Assembly (NCBI GenBank): GCA_933228895.1
Contig: OW121852.1
Coordinates: 60,802,872-60,866,871, forward strand
Source: Platycnemis pennipes
Taxonomy: Eukaryota; Arthropoda; Insecta; Odonata; Platycnemididae
Direction: 5' to 3'
Length of the DNA: 64,000 nucleotides
In this document: piece after piece, positions 24,601 to 36,430 of the stretch
Numbering within the stretch: the stretch's first letter is position 1
Layout: each line of letters begins with the position of its first letter
The notes under the pieces: generated by a model
Told to the model about the DNA's origin: nothing
Seen by the model: only the letters and a program-made list of their open reading frames with translations
Databases searched by the model: none
Program-made: the position numbers and the translations under genes

Positions 24601-27600
24601 GTCACAGAGGAGTTGATAAAGAGGAGGACATAGTGCAAAGTAAAGATTTTTTTGTTTCATCAGTTCTGTAGTTGAGAAAGGAGCTTGGCAGAGGGTTTGA
24701 AAAAACAAATATGATTTCTGTCCTGGGAAAGAGAAAAGTGGAAATTTGTGAAGATTACAGGATAATAAGAGTAATGTTTTGTATGGACAAGGTTGTACAT
24801 TGTGTGTGTGCAGGAGATGAGAGAATAATGTTCGAATGACGATCAGTTAGGTATTAGGGAAGGAAGTGCAACTCTTGGTGCCATTGCTGTCAGTAAGGAA
24901 CATTCTGGAGTATAGCATAGTATGTTTGCAAAAGAAATTGATTATTTGGGAAGAGGATAAGAAGAATTTTGCAGTTGTGGAGGAAAGGTATAATGGATGG
25001 AGAGGAAGACAAATGAGGAGGTGCTGGGGATAGTTGAAGAGGAGATAAAGTTGGAGGAAATTGCGAAAACAAGTATATAGATGAAGCTAGTAATTATAGG
25101 CCGGTGTTCATTTATGGCTGTTCTCGAGGGTAGAATTCTGTGAAAAAGAGGAAGAGGATAAGCTTATTGAATGGCATGAAGGATGTGGGACATGTGTTTA
25201 ACTAAAATTAATAGCTTTTCCCTTTTGATATGACATGAGGGGATGCTGGCTCATGCATTTGTAGCCTTACATTTGACATGCAGAGATATTCCACGGGTGT
25301 TGAAAGTAATTCTCTCTTTAATATGACACGAAGGAAAGTTTCTAAGTTTTTCAAGTAACATCCAAATTTTTTCTGCGAATTTTTCTGGACAATCAACTCA
25401 TTTATGGAACAAGGGTTAATTAAATTGATGCAAAAAAAAGCGTTAAGAAAAGGAGCATTTAAAAGTTGAAAAAGAGAGTATGGGGAGAGAGCCCTGGCAG
25501 AGCTTCTGTTCCTGTAGAACACCTAATCTAATTCCTCAATTGGAAATCTTTACTTCTGCCTGAATATGTATATCATGAAAGAGCATGCCTGTGTTAATCT
25601 AGCACTGCTGTTATCTCATTCTAACAGTAAAACTCTATGTATCGTCTTCTTAACCATTTCTATGTGATTTACTGCATAGCTGTAAGTAATTAGGTATGCA
25701 AATGCTTTCTAAGGGGTTTATATAAAATAGATAAAATGCATAGTGGGAATCATAGTTGGGGAAAACATACTTTATTTTCACTGTTTTTTTCCTGTAGCTT
25801 ACGTGAGGCATTTAGTCTCCACCTTCAGTGCTTAATATTTGCATTGCTTTTAACATTACTCTGATACTGTGTTTGTATTATAATGTTAGCATATAATATT
25901 ATTACTTAGCTATTTCTATGTTGGTAGCTTTTTTCAGGTCACTTGGTAATACTTTTTCTTTTATAGAATGGTGTTATCCGAGGAACACTTCTTGCCTTGA
26001 AGTTCATGGGTAAAGATCGCAATGCTTCTGGTCGAGGAGGAATTGTAGTCAATACTGGCTCCAATGTTGGGATCAGGCCATATGTCAGTATACCAATATA
26101 TACTGCCACAAAACATGCATTAATAGGCCTGACACGCTCATTTGGGGTTTGTATTTTTGTTACTTTAAGAAGTCTCTGGTCTAGATATCTTCAGCAAAAA
26201 TTTTTTCAGAAAGCAAGAATAAATTCTAACTAAAATCACCTCTTCATATTAATAATTAACTGTTGATGGCTTGGACCCACATGGAGGTCATGAACCGTTG
26301 CTTTAAACTTTAAAACCTCTTTAATGTGCATTAAGTTGGGAGGACTTGATTAGAGAATCATAAAATTTATATCTGGTGTCTCATCAGAATATGCTTTAAA
26401 ACATTGACAGTGGGTCTGGAGCCTTTTTATTTCTGGTAAATTTAGAGACCCTCTGGAGTTATTTAAGTGAAGGTATTGGAAGTGTATGCATTATATGCCA
26501 TTTTATTACTCAACCTGAGAATACTTTCTTGCAGGATGCATATCATGTCAATCTGACAGGTGTGAAAGTTATTGCTCTCTGCCCTGGTGCCACAGACACT
26601 GGTCTGGTTACTGATGTGAAGAAACAGTTGCTCTCTTCAGAATATGAGAAGGCTTGGCAGAGGGACACTGCCTCATCTGTTGTGCAAAAGTAAGGTTAAA
26701 CAGTAGAATGTAGGAATAGTCTCCTGCAAATGATTTGTAATGTATTTGCTGAGTACATTGATCCTTCAACTTTTCAATTCGTTAAACTTATTAGGCAATG
26801 ACTGAGGTGACTAGTCAATTGTCAATGCCTGTTTGGTTTTCTGGTGGCCCTCTAGGTATTTGTGACTTTTTTCATTTCATTTTATTGGTTGATTGGGATT
26901 GACTATTTGCTCAGTTTGATCTTGTGTAATTTGGTAGCAGTCAATTTTTTAGTTACCTGTTTAGAATACGAGGAAAAATTATGGTGAATGTTTTCTCATA
27001 TTTAGTTGCAATTGCATTGTAACACTCAATTTCAATTGTCAAATTTCTTAGGCCATATTGTTTTTTTAAAACTTTTAATGTCTAATTGGTATTAAATGCC
27101 ATATTATGCGAATGTATTCATTATTGACAAATAGCTGATATCTTTGATATTTTTTTGCTTATTTTCGACAGTCCTGGTTTTCTTGACTCCTGATTAGAAA
27201 AATCCTGTAGTTGTTGAATCTGTACTACATATGTTACACCTCTCCCACTGAGGATTCTTCCCAGAATGGCAATTGGTTGGTTATTATTTGTCATTGGGAT
27301 ATTTGGTAGAAATTTGACCACACAGAATAGTTGGGTTACAGAAGAAATTTTAGGTGATTTGAGTCGTTAATAAGGAAAGTGATTGGTGACTGATTGATTG
27401 ATGTGGTAATGGTGTTTATGCCCTTAAGGGTGAGCATTGGGCTGGATAGAGGTTAGTTTTTTGGGAGTGGAAGAAAGGTTGAGAGAAGCGTGGCATCAAC
27501 AGAGGCCTATTAGCACGGGGTACTGAGGATAGATGATTCCACAAAAGTGGCCATTAGTTGGTTAAAATCATATGTTTGATGTATTTGGTAGTGCATTCCA

Positions 27601-28162
27601 CCTCACAAGCTCAAAGCCTGCCGAGCAGGAAGCAATGTTTACTTTTTGCTTGATCTGCATTTACAGTCTGATAACTCATTGATGTCACTACAGCCAAACT
27701 TATTTGTGAATAGAGAATGTGAGTGAAAGAAGTTCATATTAATTTCTTCATAAATGTGGAAGACATCCATGGTTATAATAGTTTAATCGTTCTTTCAATT
27801 GTAAAGGTTTTCAAGCTCTAAGAAGATAAGGGTTTTTCACAATTTTTGTTGCTCAGTTATGATGGCTTTCGAATCATCTCAGTAGTCATTGGACCTAATT
27901 GACCAATCAGAATGTTGTGGACATGAGTAATGTGACTTATCATAACTGTAATTTGCTTACAAAAAAATCATGAAATGTGGAGACTAGGATACAATGCTCA
28001 TATTAAGTGCTTAGCTTATTATGTGCCCTACTTCTTTCCTTTTTCAGGCCAGAACATGTTGCCAAAGCTCTGATTCATGTCATGCAAAAGGCTGCCAGTG
28101 GATCAGTTTGGGCAGTGGATAATGGCCAGCCACCCAGGGAAGTTACCTTTCATTCCTCATAA
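18669..28162 (+). CDS. SDR1: 15-hydroxyprostaglandin dehydrogenase-like, 257 aa
   Basis: Classical short-chain dehydrogenase; this subgroup oxidises secondary alcohols such as 15-hydroxyprostaglandins with NAD+, but the substrate here is unknown. Exons: 18669-18761, 18858-18981, 19056-19162, 25967-26146, 26535-26689 and 28048-28162, all with GT/AG borders and matching phases (0,1,0,0,2). Motifs: TGGAAGIG at residues 11-18 (cofactor glycine motif), D36 after strand 2 (favours NAD over NADP), DV at 64-65, NNAG at 90-93, and the catalytic tetrad N107, S140, Y153, K157 (YTATK), then CPG at 184-186. The C-terminus ends [17 protein letters not shown]. There is no signal or targeting peptide, so it is probably cytosolic. 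Length is normal for the family. Intron 3 is 6.8 kb and full of mobile elements. Every key residue is present, so it should be active. Confidence 0.93.
19655..19860 (-). mobile_element. SINE family 1, head-less copy in SDR1 intron 3
   Basis: The body aligns by eye with the SINE at 10983-11285: an AACTGAGGTTATTTGCACCA-like tail side, GAGAGAAACCCAGTG, GGCATTAGCCTCCTAA, AAAGGGTCCATGGC, and CTGACGGACAGAGTACTG. The tRNA-like head is missing. Orientation is minus, opposite to SDR1. Confidence 0.6.
20001..20175 (+). mobile_element. 5S-rRNA-derived SINE, copy 1
   Basis: The first 90 bases resemble eukaryotic 5S rRNA in order: GGCCTAGCAATGTTGA (5S GGCCATACCATGTTGA), CCATCAGATCACTGAAG (5S CCGATCACCGAAG), the box A core GAAGTTAAGCATC, CATTGGGCCAGG, and a box C-like GGTTGGGTGGGTATCCC (5S TACTTGGATGGGTGACC). 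A non-5S tail follows, with GCTCTTGTCCCTTGTCTA and GGATTGGCACAATGGATG; this tail is shared with the copy at 53527. A 5S head plus a constant unrelated tail is the structure of SINE3-type elements. It lies in SDR1 intron 3. Confidence 0.75.
21890..22400. repeat. Degenerate tandem repeat, about 116-130 bp, 4 units
   Basis: The core TATTTTG(C/T)TG recurs at 21909, 22025, 22147 and 22277. Each is preceded by AATAACC(C/T)C- or AAACTCC-type sequence and followed by GT(G)TATGAGTGAATT- and AAGAAAG-type motifs; the fourth unit has only the end of this, as GTGAATTTCATGAAGAAAG. The units have diverged substantially, so the array is old. It lies between the arms of the foldback-like element. Confidence 0.65.
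22544..22580. repeat. Perfect 14-bp stem hairpin
   Basis: TGCTTTTTGTGCAG and CTGCACAAAAAGCA form a perfect 14-bp inverted repeat around a 9-base loop. It lies in SDR1 intron 3 inside the foldback-like element. No function is evident. Confidence 0.7.
24650..25190 (+). pseudogene. Degraded non-LTR reverse transcriptase fragment
   Basis: Plus-strand frames with many stops show the spaced remains of LINE reverse transcriptase blocks: [10 protein letters not shown] followed by MDKVVH (the family's DYRGI...SKVxxR block), then [18 protein letters not shown] sequence (the QxGFRxGxxTxDAI block). The downstream part to 25190 keeps the purine-rich look of such elements. It is very decayed and lies in SDR1 intron 3. 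Confidence 0.4.
27400..27530 (-). mobile_element. Probable SINE family 1 fragment
   Basis: GGAAGAAAGGTTGAGAGAAG and GGCATCAACAGAGGCCTATT are in the same order and orientation as the corresponding blocks of the 10983 and 19655 copies. The rest has diverged. It lies in SDR1 intron 5. Confidence 0.3.
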
Positions 28163-30414
28163 TTATCAAGCTATAACATACACACCTGCAGTAGGATTAT
28201 GTGTTTGTGGATACCAGATACATATTTGCTTGTAAGCGTTAAGCCTGGTGGAGCAAAATTGGCTAAGAAACATATAATTAAATTGCTTAATGTTTTTGGA
28301 TGTTGGTACTGATTGTGTCAGAACTAAAATTATGACTACTTCATAGTACTTAATGCATTCCAGTAATGAGTGATGCAGTTCTCTACCTAGCATTCTCATT
28401 AAGTATTCTGTGGATTTTGTAAAGCAAATGTCACTTGCCGATGGTGGGAACAAACTGCATTCACAAAGGATTTTGTTTTCTTGTTAATGGCCAAATTTTT
28501 TAATTGACTTATAAATACTGTAAAGCCAAGTACTTTTCTCAATATCTCTACCTTGAAATTTCCTATATCTTTGAAATTAGAGTATACCTGATATGTTATT
28601 GGGGGCTTAAAATTCTGTGGTTGATAGCCTTTTAGATTGGTGTTAAGTACTTATTTGTTGGTAGATGCATTGATTGTAGCTTGAAAAATGGCCCGGGTGA
28701 TTGATGAGTTAAGTTTCAAACAAGCATTTAAATTGTGTTTGTAGCTATGAAATTTTGTTTGCGAGATAAATTTTCTTGTATCTAGAAAATTTAAAATGGT
28801 TAGTAGTGAGTAGTATCTTTGAAATTGTAAGAGATGTGTGGTTACGTGAAATATTGTTATTTTATATGTGAACTTGGTATTAGTTTATGTTATAATGTTG
28901 TATAATGTTTTTGTTAGATTATATGCAGCATTATTTGATATTGTTTTTATGACTTTTGGCAAAATGTTATTTATTGAGTTATGTACCATGCAAATATATT
29001 GCATGTATTACAAACACAAACATACAGCTTTATTTTGTGTAGCACTTTTACAGTACTTAAAATAAGTAAACAAGGTGTTAGTTTGAGTGTTGTGATATAT
29101 TTCTGACTAACTTATTCCTTGTTGAAGAATGTGGTTTTAAAGTTTAGTTAGTGTAAAATATTCTGATGATTTTTATTGACAGTCTCAAGATACTGGTAAA
29201 TAAAAATCTGTAATAATCGTTGTCCAGCACAATATTTTGAACTAATAAAAATGGATCAGTCTTAAGGTAAAATGTCAAATGCACAAGGTCCATGTTTATG
29301 TGCATATAGTCATATTGTGAATGGCCGACCTGAATGATGTACTTAAGTAACCTCTTACGCTTGAAAAATGTTTACATATAGACTGCAATTGTGCGATTGC
29401 CTTTTTGTAAATGATATACAATGTGCAAATTGAAATGATATTCATAATTGTATTCTACCTATGCAGCTACAATAATTAAGTCACTGGTGCATGGTAGTGG
29501 TTTTTTGCATTGCTACATTAGTATTATGCAATCCTTTTGCTGAGCCATCATGTACCATAATCAAGGTTCATTCATTTCTATTCATCATTTCATTTTGTTC
29601 TGAGAGACATGCCAAAGACAAATTCCATTTGAACATAATCATTACAATTGATCTCTTAGAAAGTAGGTGGAACTGACGGGGCATATGTGTACTCCAAACA
29701 TTGCTACAAGAACAAATTTTCTAGTCACTAATTTTTTAATGTTTATGAGAAGAATTTATTGATTCTGTCTTATAGATTATTATAACAAAAGACCACTTTT
29801 CTATTCCATAAAGTTATTTCCGGTTTGTAATGATAAGTCATAAATGTTAAGGGTTAAATAAAGTGCCACATGAAGAAATTGCTTCATTTATGCCTTTCAA
29901 TCATGTCTCCTCCACCATGTAAATTTAAGAATTTCCGTAACTACTTTTCTTGCTTGATTTTGTGGTGTTTTTAAGTCCATCTCTGGTGTTAAAGTTAATT
30001 TTAACCAGCTGCACATATGATTGGAGCTCTTGAACTCACTTATTCAGATTATAGTGAATGAGTATTCTCTATTACAAAGTAGCTTTGAGTAAACAGGACA
30101 ACCTTTGATGTTCTGAAGTCAGTAAACAGGACAGTATTCGCTTGATAGTACTCCAAAACTCGTTAATTTCAATGTATTTGCTTATTCATGTAGACTTACA
30201 TGCTTACTCATGTTGTAATGCTTAATTGATTCTTACTACTCAACTAACTACTTGTGGAGCAGAGTTTTATAAAATGAATATATTGCATCTTTCTTTGTAA
30301 CCAACGTATATTAAGACGCTAATACATAGTTATACTTGGATGCAGACAGAACATAAACAACCAAGTACAATACAAAGTGAGACCAATAGGCAGTAGCACA
30401 GGCAGTATGACAGA
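28163..30414. other. 3' flank of SDR1, AT-rich, no gene
   Basis: This follows the SDR1 stop and probably holds its 3' untranslated region. Candidate AATAAA poly(A) signals lie at 29199-29204 and 29857-29862. No open frame here resembles a protein and no repeat family was recognised. Which signal is used cannot be told from sequence. Confidence 0.4.
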
Positions 30415-30442
30415 TTGTTCAAGTCCCAATGGACTTGAACAA
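30415..30442. repeat. Perfect 12-bp stem hairpin before a LINE
   Basis: TTGTTCAAGTCC and GGACTTGAACAA pair perfectly around a CAAT loop. The first ATG of the retrotransposon open frame (30429) lies inside it. Confidence 0.6.
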
Positions 30443-32040
30443 TAGAGAATCGAATCCTGGCAACTATGGGGCCTGGGTCCAAATGAGTGGGGTGGGTGTC
30501 GTGCCCGGCAGCAGGGTAAGCAAGGACTCTGCGGTCGTCATCTCACGAAATCCTAGGGTGGAAAGAAAGACAGCAGCAGCGAAGAAGGAACCACGGAAGA
30601 GAACAACAATGCTAAGAATTGGGACATTGAATGTTAGGACAATGTTAAGGACAGCGAAACTAGAAAACATTAAGCGTGAAATGGAGAGGGGAAAGTATTT
30701 GTTGGGATTAAGTGAAATGCGATGAAAAGACCAGGAGGACTTTTGGAGGGAAAGTTTCAGAGCTACATGCAGTGGAGGGGAAAAGAGTGAGGGGGGAGTA
30801 GCAGTTGTACTGAATGCAAGAATAGGGAATGGAATGTGGAACAGTTGAATGATAAAATATTGGTTATCATAATCGAAGTGATGCCGATGAATGTAGTTGT
30901 AGCACAGGTATACATGCTAAAAGGTGGACATATAGAAAAGGAAGTAGATGAAGTGACCAGCTGGAATAAGCAATCGGGAAAGGGCAGGAAAAACCTAATA
31001 GTTGTAGGATACTGGAATGCTGTAGTGGGAGAAGGGAGGGATGGAAGTGAAGTAGGGGAGTATGGGCTGGGTGTAAGAAATGACTGTGGCAAGAAAGCAG
31101 TAGAGTTCTGTAGGAGAGATAATTTAGTGGTTACAAACACGTGGTGTAAACCCACCCTAGGCGTACAAGTGGAAACTGCCAGGGGACACTGGATGATACC
31201 AACTAGATTACATCATGGTTAGGCAAGTATTCAGGAACAACATGAAACATTCATATATTTTCCCAGGTGCAGATGCAGAGTCTGACCATAACTTAGTGGT
31301 GAAGAAATGTGAGATGAGATAAAAAAAAGGTTGAAAGTAAGAAGGAGAATAAAAAAGTGGGAAGTAGGAACACTGATCGGAACAAAGTGGAGGCATTATC
31401 AGGAGCTGGTGGACAGATGCAGGAAGGAAGAGGAGGAACAGTAAGAGAAACAGTAGATGAATGGTGAGAAATAATAAATATGGGTATAAGAAGAGCAGCT
31501 GAAAAAAAACAATTGGAACCGTAGACACTAGGAGAATCAGGGAACCATGGGTAGTAGAAATTATGGGAAAAAGTGAGGAAAGAAGGAAATGGAAAAATGT
31601 AAACACGAGCTAAGCAGAAGGTGTTATAAGCAAATAAAAAACAGACTAAAAAGAAAACAAAGAGAACGAGAGAAGTGAAGGAGTTGGGAATGTGAGGAGC
31701 TGGAGAGGTTCCAGAGAGAAGGAGAAAGAGGCACTCAGTACTCAAAGGTAAGTTTGCTGTAGGAAATCAAGAAATGGAAAATGGTACCGTGCATCAAAGA
31801 CAGAAGGGGAAATTAGGAAATGGAACCATAGGAGACTCAGCGTCGGTGGATGAACTATGTGACGGTGGAAATAGACCGAGGAACTTGCACTTAGAAGAGA
31901 TAAAGGACGTAGATCAGGATTAGGCGGGCACAGGAATACTGGATTGTGAGAAAGAGAAGGCATTACGATAAATGAAGGTGGGTAAAGCAGTGGGGATAGA
32001 CAACATCCCAGCTGAACTTCTGGAGACTGAAGAGGGTTAC
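30429..32040 (+). pseudogene. Non-LTR retrotransposon, 5' portion with endonuclease
   Basis: The frame at 30429-30725 ends with LRIGTLNVRTM and LLGLSEMR, the start of an apurinic-type endonuclease domain. The frame at 30836-31222 carries LIVVGYWNAVVGEGRDGSE (VGDWN motif, D replaced by Y), EYGLGVRNDCGKKAVEFCRR and LVVTNTW. Downstream, frames with stops include KRCYKQIKNRLKRKQRE-like sequence and KVGKAVGIDNIPAELLE, the first reverse transcriptase block, after which the similarity stops near 32040. So the copy retains the endonuclease and the beginning of the RT, then breaks off. Non-LTR copies are usually cut at the 5' end, so loss of the 3' end suggests deletion or a later insertion. Confidence 0.8.
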
Positions 32041-33250
32041 TGAAAAGGAATCGAAGAGAAAGTTAATGGCCGATTTACTGGCGGACTCCGGTACAAGTAT
32101 CACTAAGGAGCGCAGAAAATACAAACCAAATCCATTTTGTTGGACTGGATCAAACTCGGTTGGCACAAGTGACATTCAGAAGCGAACAACAAATTGATTA
32201 GATGAAATAATGAGAGCTTCTATTTTGGCTTAATTGAAAATGTCCGAAGACTAGAAAATCCAAATGCCAAATTAATTATGGAAAACGATATCTCCGAAAC
32301 CGGTTTTTCGATTGTCAAGGCAATCATCAACTGGGAGAGCAAGGCAAAACAGGTCAGAACCTATCGGGAGCCAAGCGGAGAGTGCTTGGCTCTGACATGA
32401 GTGCATATTTGTGTAAAAAAAACGTAATCGCGCCACTGCGAACGAGGCAATTAGCAACGGCAGCATCGTATTCAGGAATATCATATTTGAGGTGGTTTGT
32501 GACATGACTAAATTGCTTCGAGAGGGAGCTAAGGGGACCATTCAATAATTACGTCGAGCGTGAAAGGTGGGGACGGGAGGACGACTCTTCTTACTGTGTC
32601 ACGAGCGGGGGTATGGGAATCGAAGATGATCTTACGTAAGATTTTGTTTACACGAGCGATCGTACTTGTATTACCATTCTAATAATCATAGTATCGTATT
32701 TTTATAACTGCAAGCACGTATTTACTATGAGCTATTGTGCTCCACCTGCCTCTAGATCCGAGTCTCAGAAATTAAAAAAAAACGAGAGGTAAAATTTTCT
32801 GAACAACATAGTCTCGGATTCCTTGTGATGAGCGGAATGCACGTGATCATGAAATTTAACACTACTACGCAAATATCGCATTAAGGATGTACACAAGGGA
32901 TACATTGTACGTCTGATTCACAACGAAGTAACTAAGAGACACAACTAATAAGGTTCACACTGAATGTTCCACAAATTTATGGGGCTTATTCCAAGCACGT
33001 CAGCGACGGATATTAGTTTTAGTTGGCGAAATAAAGGGCGATAACCGTAATGGTAGAAAAATAGCGAGAATTTCAATGTTCCTCCCTGACCTACACGATA
33101 ATTCCCTGAATTTTCCAGAAATGCAAAATTCCCTGACAATTTCAGGTTTTCCCGGTTTTCCCTGACGATCGCCACCCTGTAATTGTTCTTTTCAATATGA
33201 TTTGTATACACGTATGCGTTGAAATTCTTTTCTGTAACCGGTCAAATTTA
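32041..33250. other. Gene-free stretch
   Basis: No gene recognised. Around 33080-33180 there is the phrase AATTCCCTGACAATTTC and TTTTCCCTGACGATCGCCAC ending in CCTG; related wording (GGTCAGGGAAAAAGC ... GGGCACCCTGA) occurs at 9870-9910, so a low-complexity interspersed repeat is likely at both places. Confidence 0.35.
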
Positions 33251-34025
33251 CTGTTTCTTAATAAGGTAAGCAGTGAACTTTACCAGTGAGATGAGATAAT
33301 AATGGGCACTGTGAAAGTAAATACCAAGCACTGAAAATTAAGGGAAGAGATTTGTAACATTTCGGCACCGAACGGGCAAGGCTGATTTGTTTCAAGTTAT
33401 GCAAGTTACGCTGCACTAGACTTAACCCCCCTCCCCGAAACAAATTTCTGGCTACGTGTCTGGTTCTCCGCAGATATGAAATTAAGTCCATTTTCAAACC
33501 ACATTCTCAAGTGAAAAATTATCTTCTGAAGCGCGAAGGAAACTTAAAGAGCAGAACACCAAGGGGCCATCCGACTGGGGCAAACATCGAAGTCGGCAGC
33601 TGGGAAACATGCAGTCTCGGGACACGCGATTGACTTCGGAAGAACCAGAATCATCGCCAAGGTAGAAAAATTCAAACGGGTAATCCGCGAGACCATTGAG
33701 AAAAGGAAGAACAAAGAAAATTTCGATAGGGATGGTGGCCTCAAAATCAGCCACATATGGGACCCAGTCATCAGTGGCGTACGCAGGATTTCCTTCTAGG
33801 GGAAGGGGAGGGGGGGGGGGGGGGGGTTCATTAATATTTGTGTGTATCATCGTAAAATGATATTCAGATTATTATTCACTAAAACAATAGTAAAATTAAC
33901 ATCATTCTTTCTTCAACACAATTCAACTATATTTTTCAGCCAAAAAATCATAACTCTAAACGCTATGCAAAATATAATAAATTACGGGAATTATTTTTAG
34001 GGAGGGGGGGTTAGGGTTAGTCGTC
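33250..34025 (-). repeat. Cluster of poly-G-tailed repeat termini
   Basis: Read on the minus strand, 33420-33475 gives ACGTAGCCAGAAATTTG followed by a G-rich run. On the plus strand 33774-33827 gives GGCGTACGCAGGATTTC followed by a run of about 18 G. A third G-rich run lies at 34001-34020. GGCGTACGCAGG/ACGTAGCCAG plus a G run is a recurring insect repeat terminus, probably of DNA elements. Boundaries are not resolved. Confidence 0.4.
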
Positions 34026-34284
34026 AATAAATATTCCCCGATGTACCAGTTTCCCCCTCCATTCCATCTCTCTCCTCTGATATAAATACGGAGCAACATC
34101 GGCAGCGGGCATTCATCCCCTTTGAAGAAGTAACCAGCTAGGGTCACGACACGTCAGGCTGTTACCCATATCTCATTTGACAAAGTTAAAAATCCCAAAA
34201 GATTCTTTTCCTTCTTCATATTTACATAATTTTCCTCTTTTCCACCAACTACCTACTTTCTTCATATTTCTTTTTGGTGAACAC

Positions 34285-34335
34285 CACCCCCTGCCACACA
34301 CTCTCGCGGTGGCTAGCAGGGCATTGCGTAAATGT
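34285..34335 (+). repeat. CACCCCCTGCCACACAC repeat, copy 1
   Basis: CACCCCCTGCCACACACTCT followed by CGCGGTGGCTAGCAGGGCAT. The same word order occurs at 38222-38268 (minus) and 54476-54526 (plus), so it is a short conserved part of an interspersed family. The full element was not delimited. Confidence 0.6.
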
Positions 34336-34876
34336 AGATATATCTCTCGAGAGATCTTTCTTAGCTTCTATCCACTTCCCCTTATAAAACTGTCTCCATC
34401 GAACCATCATACTGCAAGATGTGTTGACAAAGTTGACCCTTCAACGCTATTCAAGTTGTCATCAGACTCCTCGTTTCTACAAGTCTTCTTATAGGGTCTT
34501 CGTTTGCTGCAAGGTCAATCCATTTTATCTCAATCGCTATTTAGTAACACCATGTTTAAAATTCTTCCACAGCCGAAAATTCTAACCAGGATAATTATAT
34601 GCAGGACCGGAATAAGACCCTCAGAGACTTTCAGGATTTTGGTCTTCTCTTACAAATATGTACTTCAAAATATAAACAATATTAAAGTATTAAATAAAAT
34701 ATAGTACTTCAAAATATAACGAAATAAATGAGTGACGTCGATGAATTTGCTCATTCCTTATGCATCCCAGTAAATTTATTACGGTAGTTTGCCTATATAT
34801 AGCTAAAAGCTACAAGGCTCAGTCCCTGGTGTGGGTGGCAGGGGCTTGAAACCGAAATACTCACGTGGGACATGTA

Positions 34877-35339
34877 CAATCAAACTCGGATATAACGAGA
34901 TCCAAGGGACCAAATGCTTTTGCTCGTAATATCCGTTACTCGTTATATCCGTTAAAAGTAACAACATGTACTGTCACTCACTGTCTTTCCTCTCTCACGC
35001 ACACACGCGCGCTCACACTGATACTATTCTTATGCAGAGGTGATAAAATAACAAAGATTAATATAAGATGATTGAAATTACAAAATGAACAATTTATTCA
35101 GTAAACTATCCACATACATGCTAAATTTACGAGAAAAAGTCCTTGGTACGACAGTACAGCCCCTGCCATTCATTTGAACTAAATATTTGCTCGTTATAAC
35201 TGTAAGGCTCTCTAATACAGTCTCGTTTTAACCGTTACATATTGTCATAAAATGCATTATTTCCAAACAACCCTACTCTCTTTCCTCGCAACAGCCGAGA
35301 TCTCGTTTTAACCGTGCTCGTTATAAATGAGTTTGACTG
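34877..35339. mobile_element. 463-bp MITE with pogo-like terminal repeats
   Basis: The left end reads CAATCAAACTCGGATATAAC and the right end, reverse-complemented, reads CAGTCAAACTCATTTATAAC. Each is flanked by TA (34875-34876 and 35340-35341). Internal copies of the same CGTTATAT/CTCGTTTTAACCG words lie near both ends. The layout matches the TA-flanked element at 55-1979 but the terminal sequence differs, so it belongs to another family. No coding capacity. Confidence 0.75.
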
Positions 35340-35341
35340 TA

Positions 35342-36194
35342 TTTCCCAGTTTATTTGCTGAGGCTCTTTAGTCACACTCAACAAATCTCGTCTTTAATTT
35401 CTAAGGCGACGAGATGGACGAATATTTTAACATCCGAAGTTGATTTTACGACCTTGTTAATACATCAAGACTATTACGTTAGCATAAGAGACGTTCGCCC
35501 ACAGGAGAGTGCTAACGTCTGGAACCTTGAAAAAAGATGTCACGAGAAGGTTAGTAAGGAGTAAAGGGAGGACCTCCTTTGGGAGGTATGACAGGGTGGC
35601 GTAGCAGGGTACGGAGATCTGGACCATGGGTAGAGATGGATTGATGGAGGATTTTGTGATATGAATTTGTAGAAGGGTAAGAAAATTTCATTGGACACAA
35701 AGGAAAGGAAACGAGTTGATGGAATGGTGGAGAAGAAAGGAAGTCGCTGAAGGAAATTAGGAGGATGTGGAGTGGAATCACGGACAAATATGGGCGATGA
35801 GATTATTAATACGGTGTTACAAGGAAGAGGGACTTAATACGGAAACCGAAGAAGGCAGGAGATATTAGAATTACAAATGGCATGAAATGAACAGTTAACT
35901 GTACAGAGAAATATGGTCGGGATGGTAGCGTTTAAGAGGGGAAGTAAATTCAGAGTATTCCTTCAAAACCGGGCGAATAAAAATGACTCATATAACAGGA
36001 ACTTAGGGTTTTTGTATGTGGATCGCAAGAAGCCTTCCGTAAACAGTATTCATCGTGGAGAGACAATACGAAACCAAGTTTTCTCTTCATCCTTTCCCCT
36101 TCCATCATATCCCTACACTTTTGTGTCCAGTCTCTGGCCTCTATGCACCTCTAGATGTGGAACGGACCCGTAACGTGGGGGTCGATCGATGGGG
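35342..36194. other. Gene-free stretch
   Basis: Mixed unique sequence. Purine-rich 35550-35900 has the texture of a decayed retrotransposon but I could not place any domain. No gene is supported. Confidence 0.3.
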
Positions 36195-36430
36195 ATCGTT
36201 GGGCTAAAGTACAGGCATCCTACCTCGAGATCCAGGAACGGCCCGAGTATTTTCATTAGTATATGTGCCCTTTATTGAGGGCTGTATGGAGAGCACTTCA
36301 TATTAAGTACTCTGTCCATCGGATGGGGCGTATCCCTTGGCACCTTTCTTTAAGAGTAGGCTAATTGCGGTGCCGGGTTTCTCTCCACCCCTCCTCCACT
36401 CCCTACCTCTTCCTAAATATCGTTAATAGC
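36195..36430 (+). mobile_element. SINE family 1, plus orientation
   Basis: The head contains TTGGGCTAAAGTACAGG (A-box-like) and TCGAGATCCAGG (weak B box). The body has GGAGAGCACTTC, AGTACTCTGTCCATCGGATG, CCCTTGGCACC, TAGGCTAATTGCGGTGCCGG and GTTTCTCTCCACCCCTCCTC. It is the complement of the minus-oriented 10983-11285 copy. Confidence 0.65.

Noticed and set aside
34001..34020. Telomere-like GGGTTAGGGTTAG
   Set aside because: Only two units next to a G-rich repeat tail, and insect telomeres usually use TTAGG; chance.
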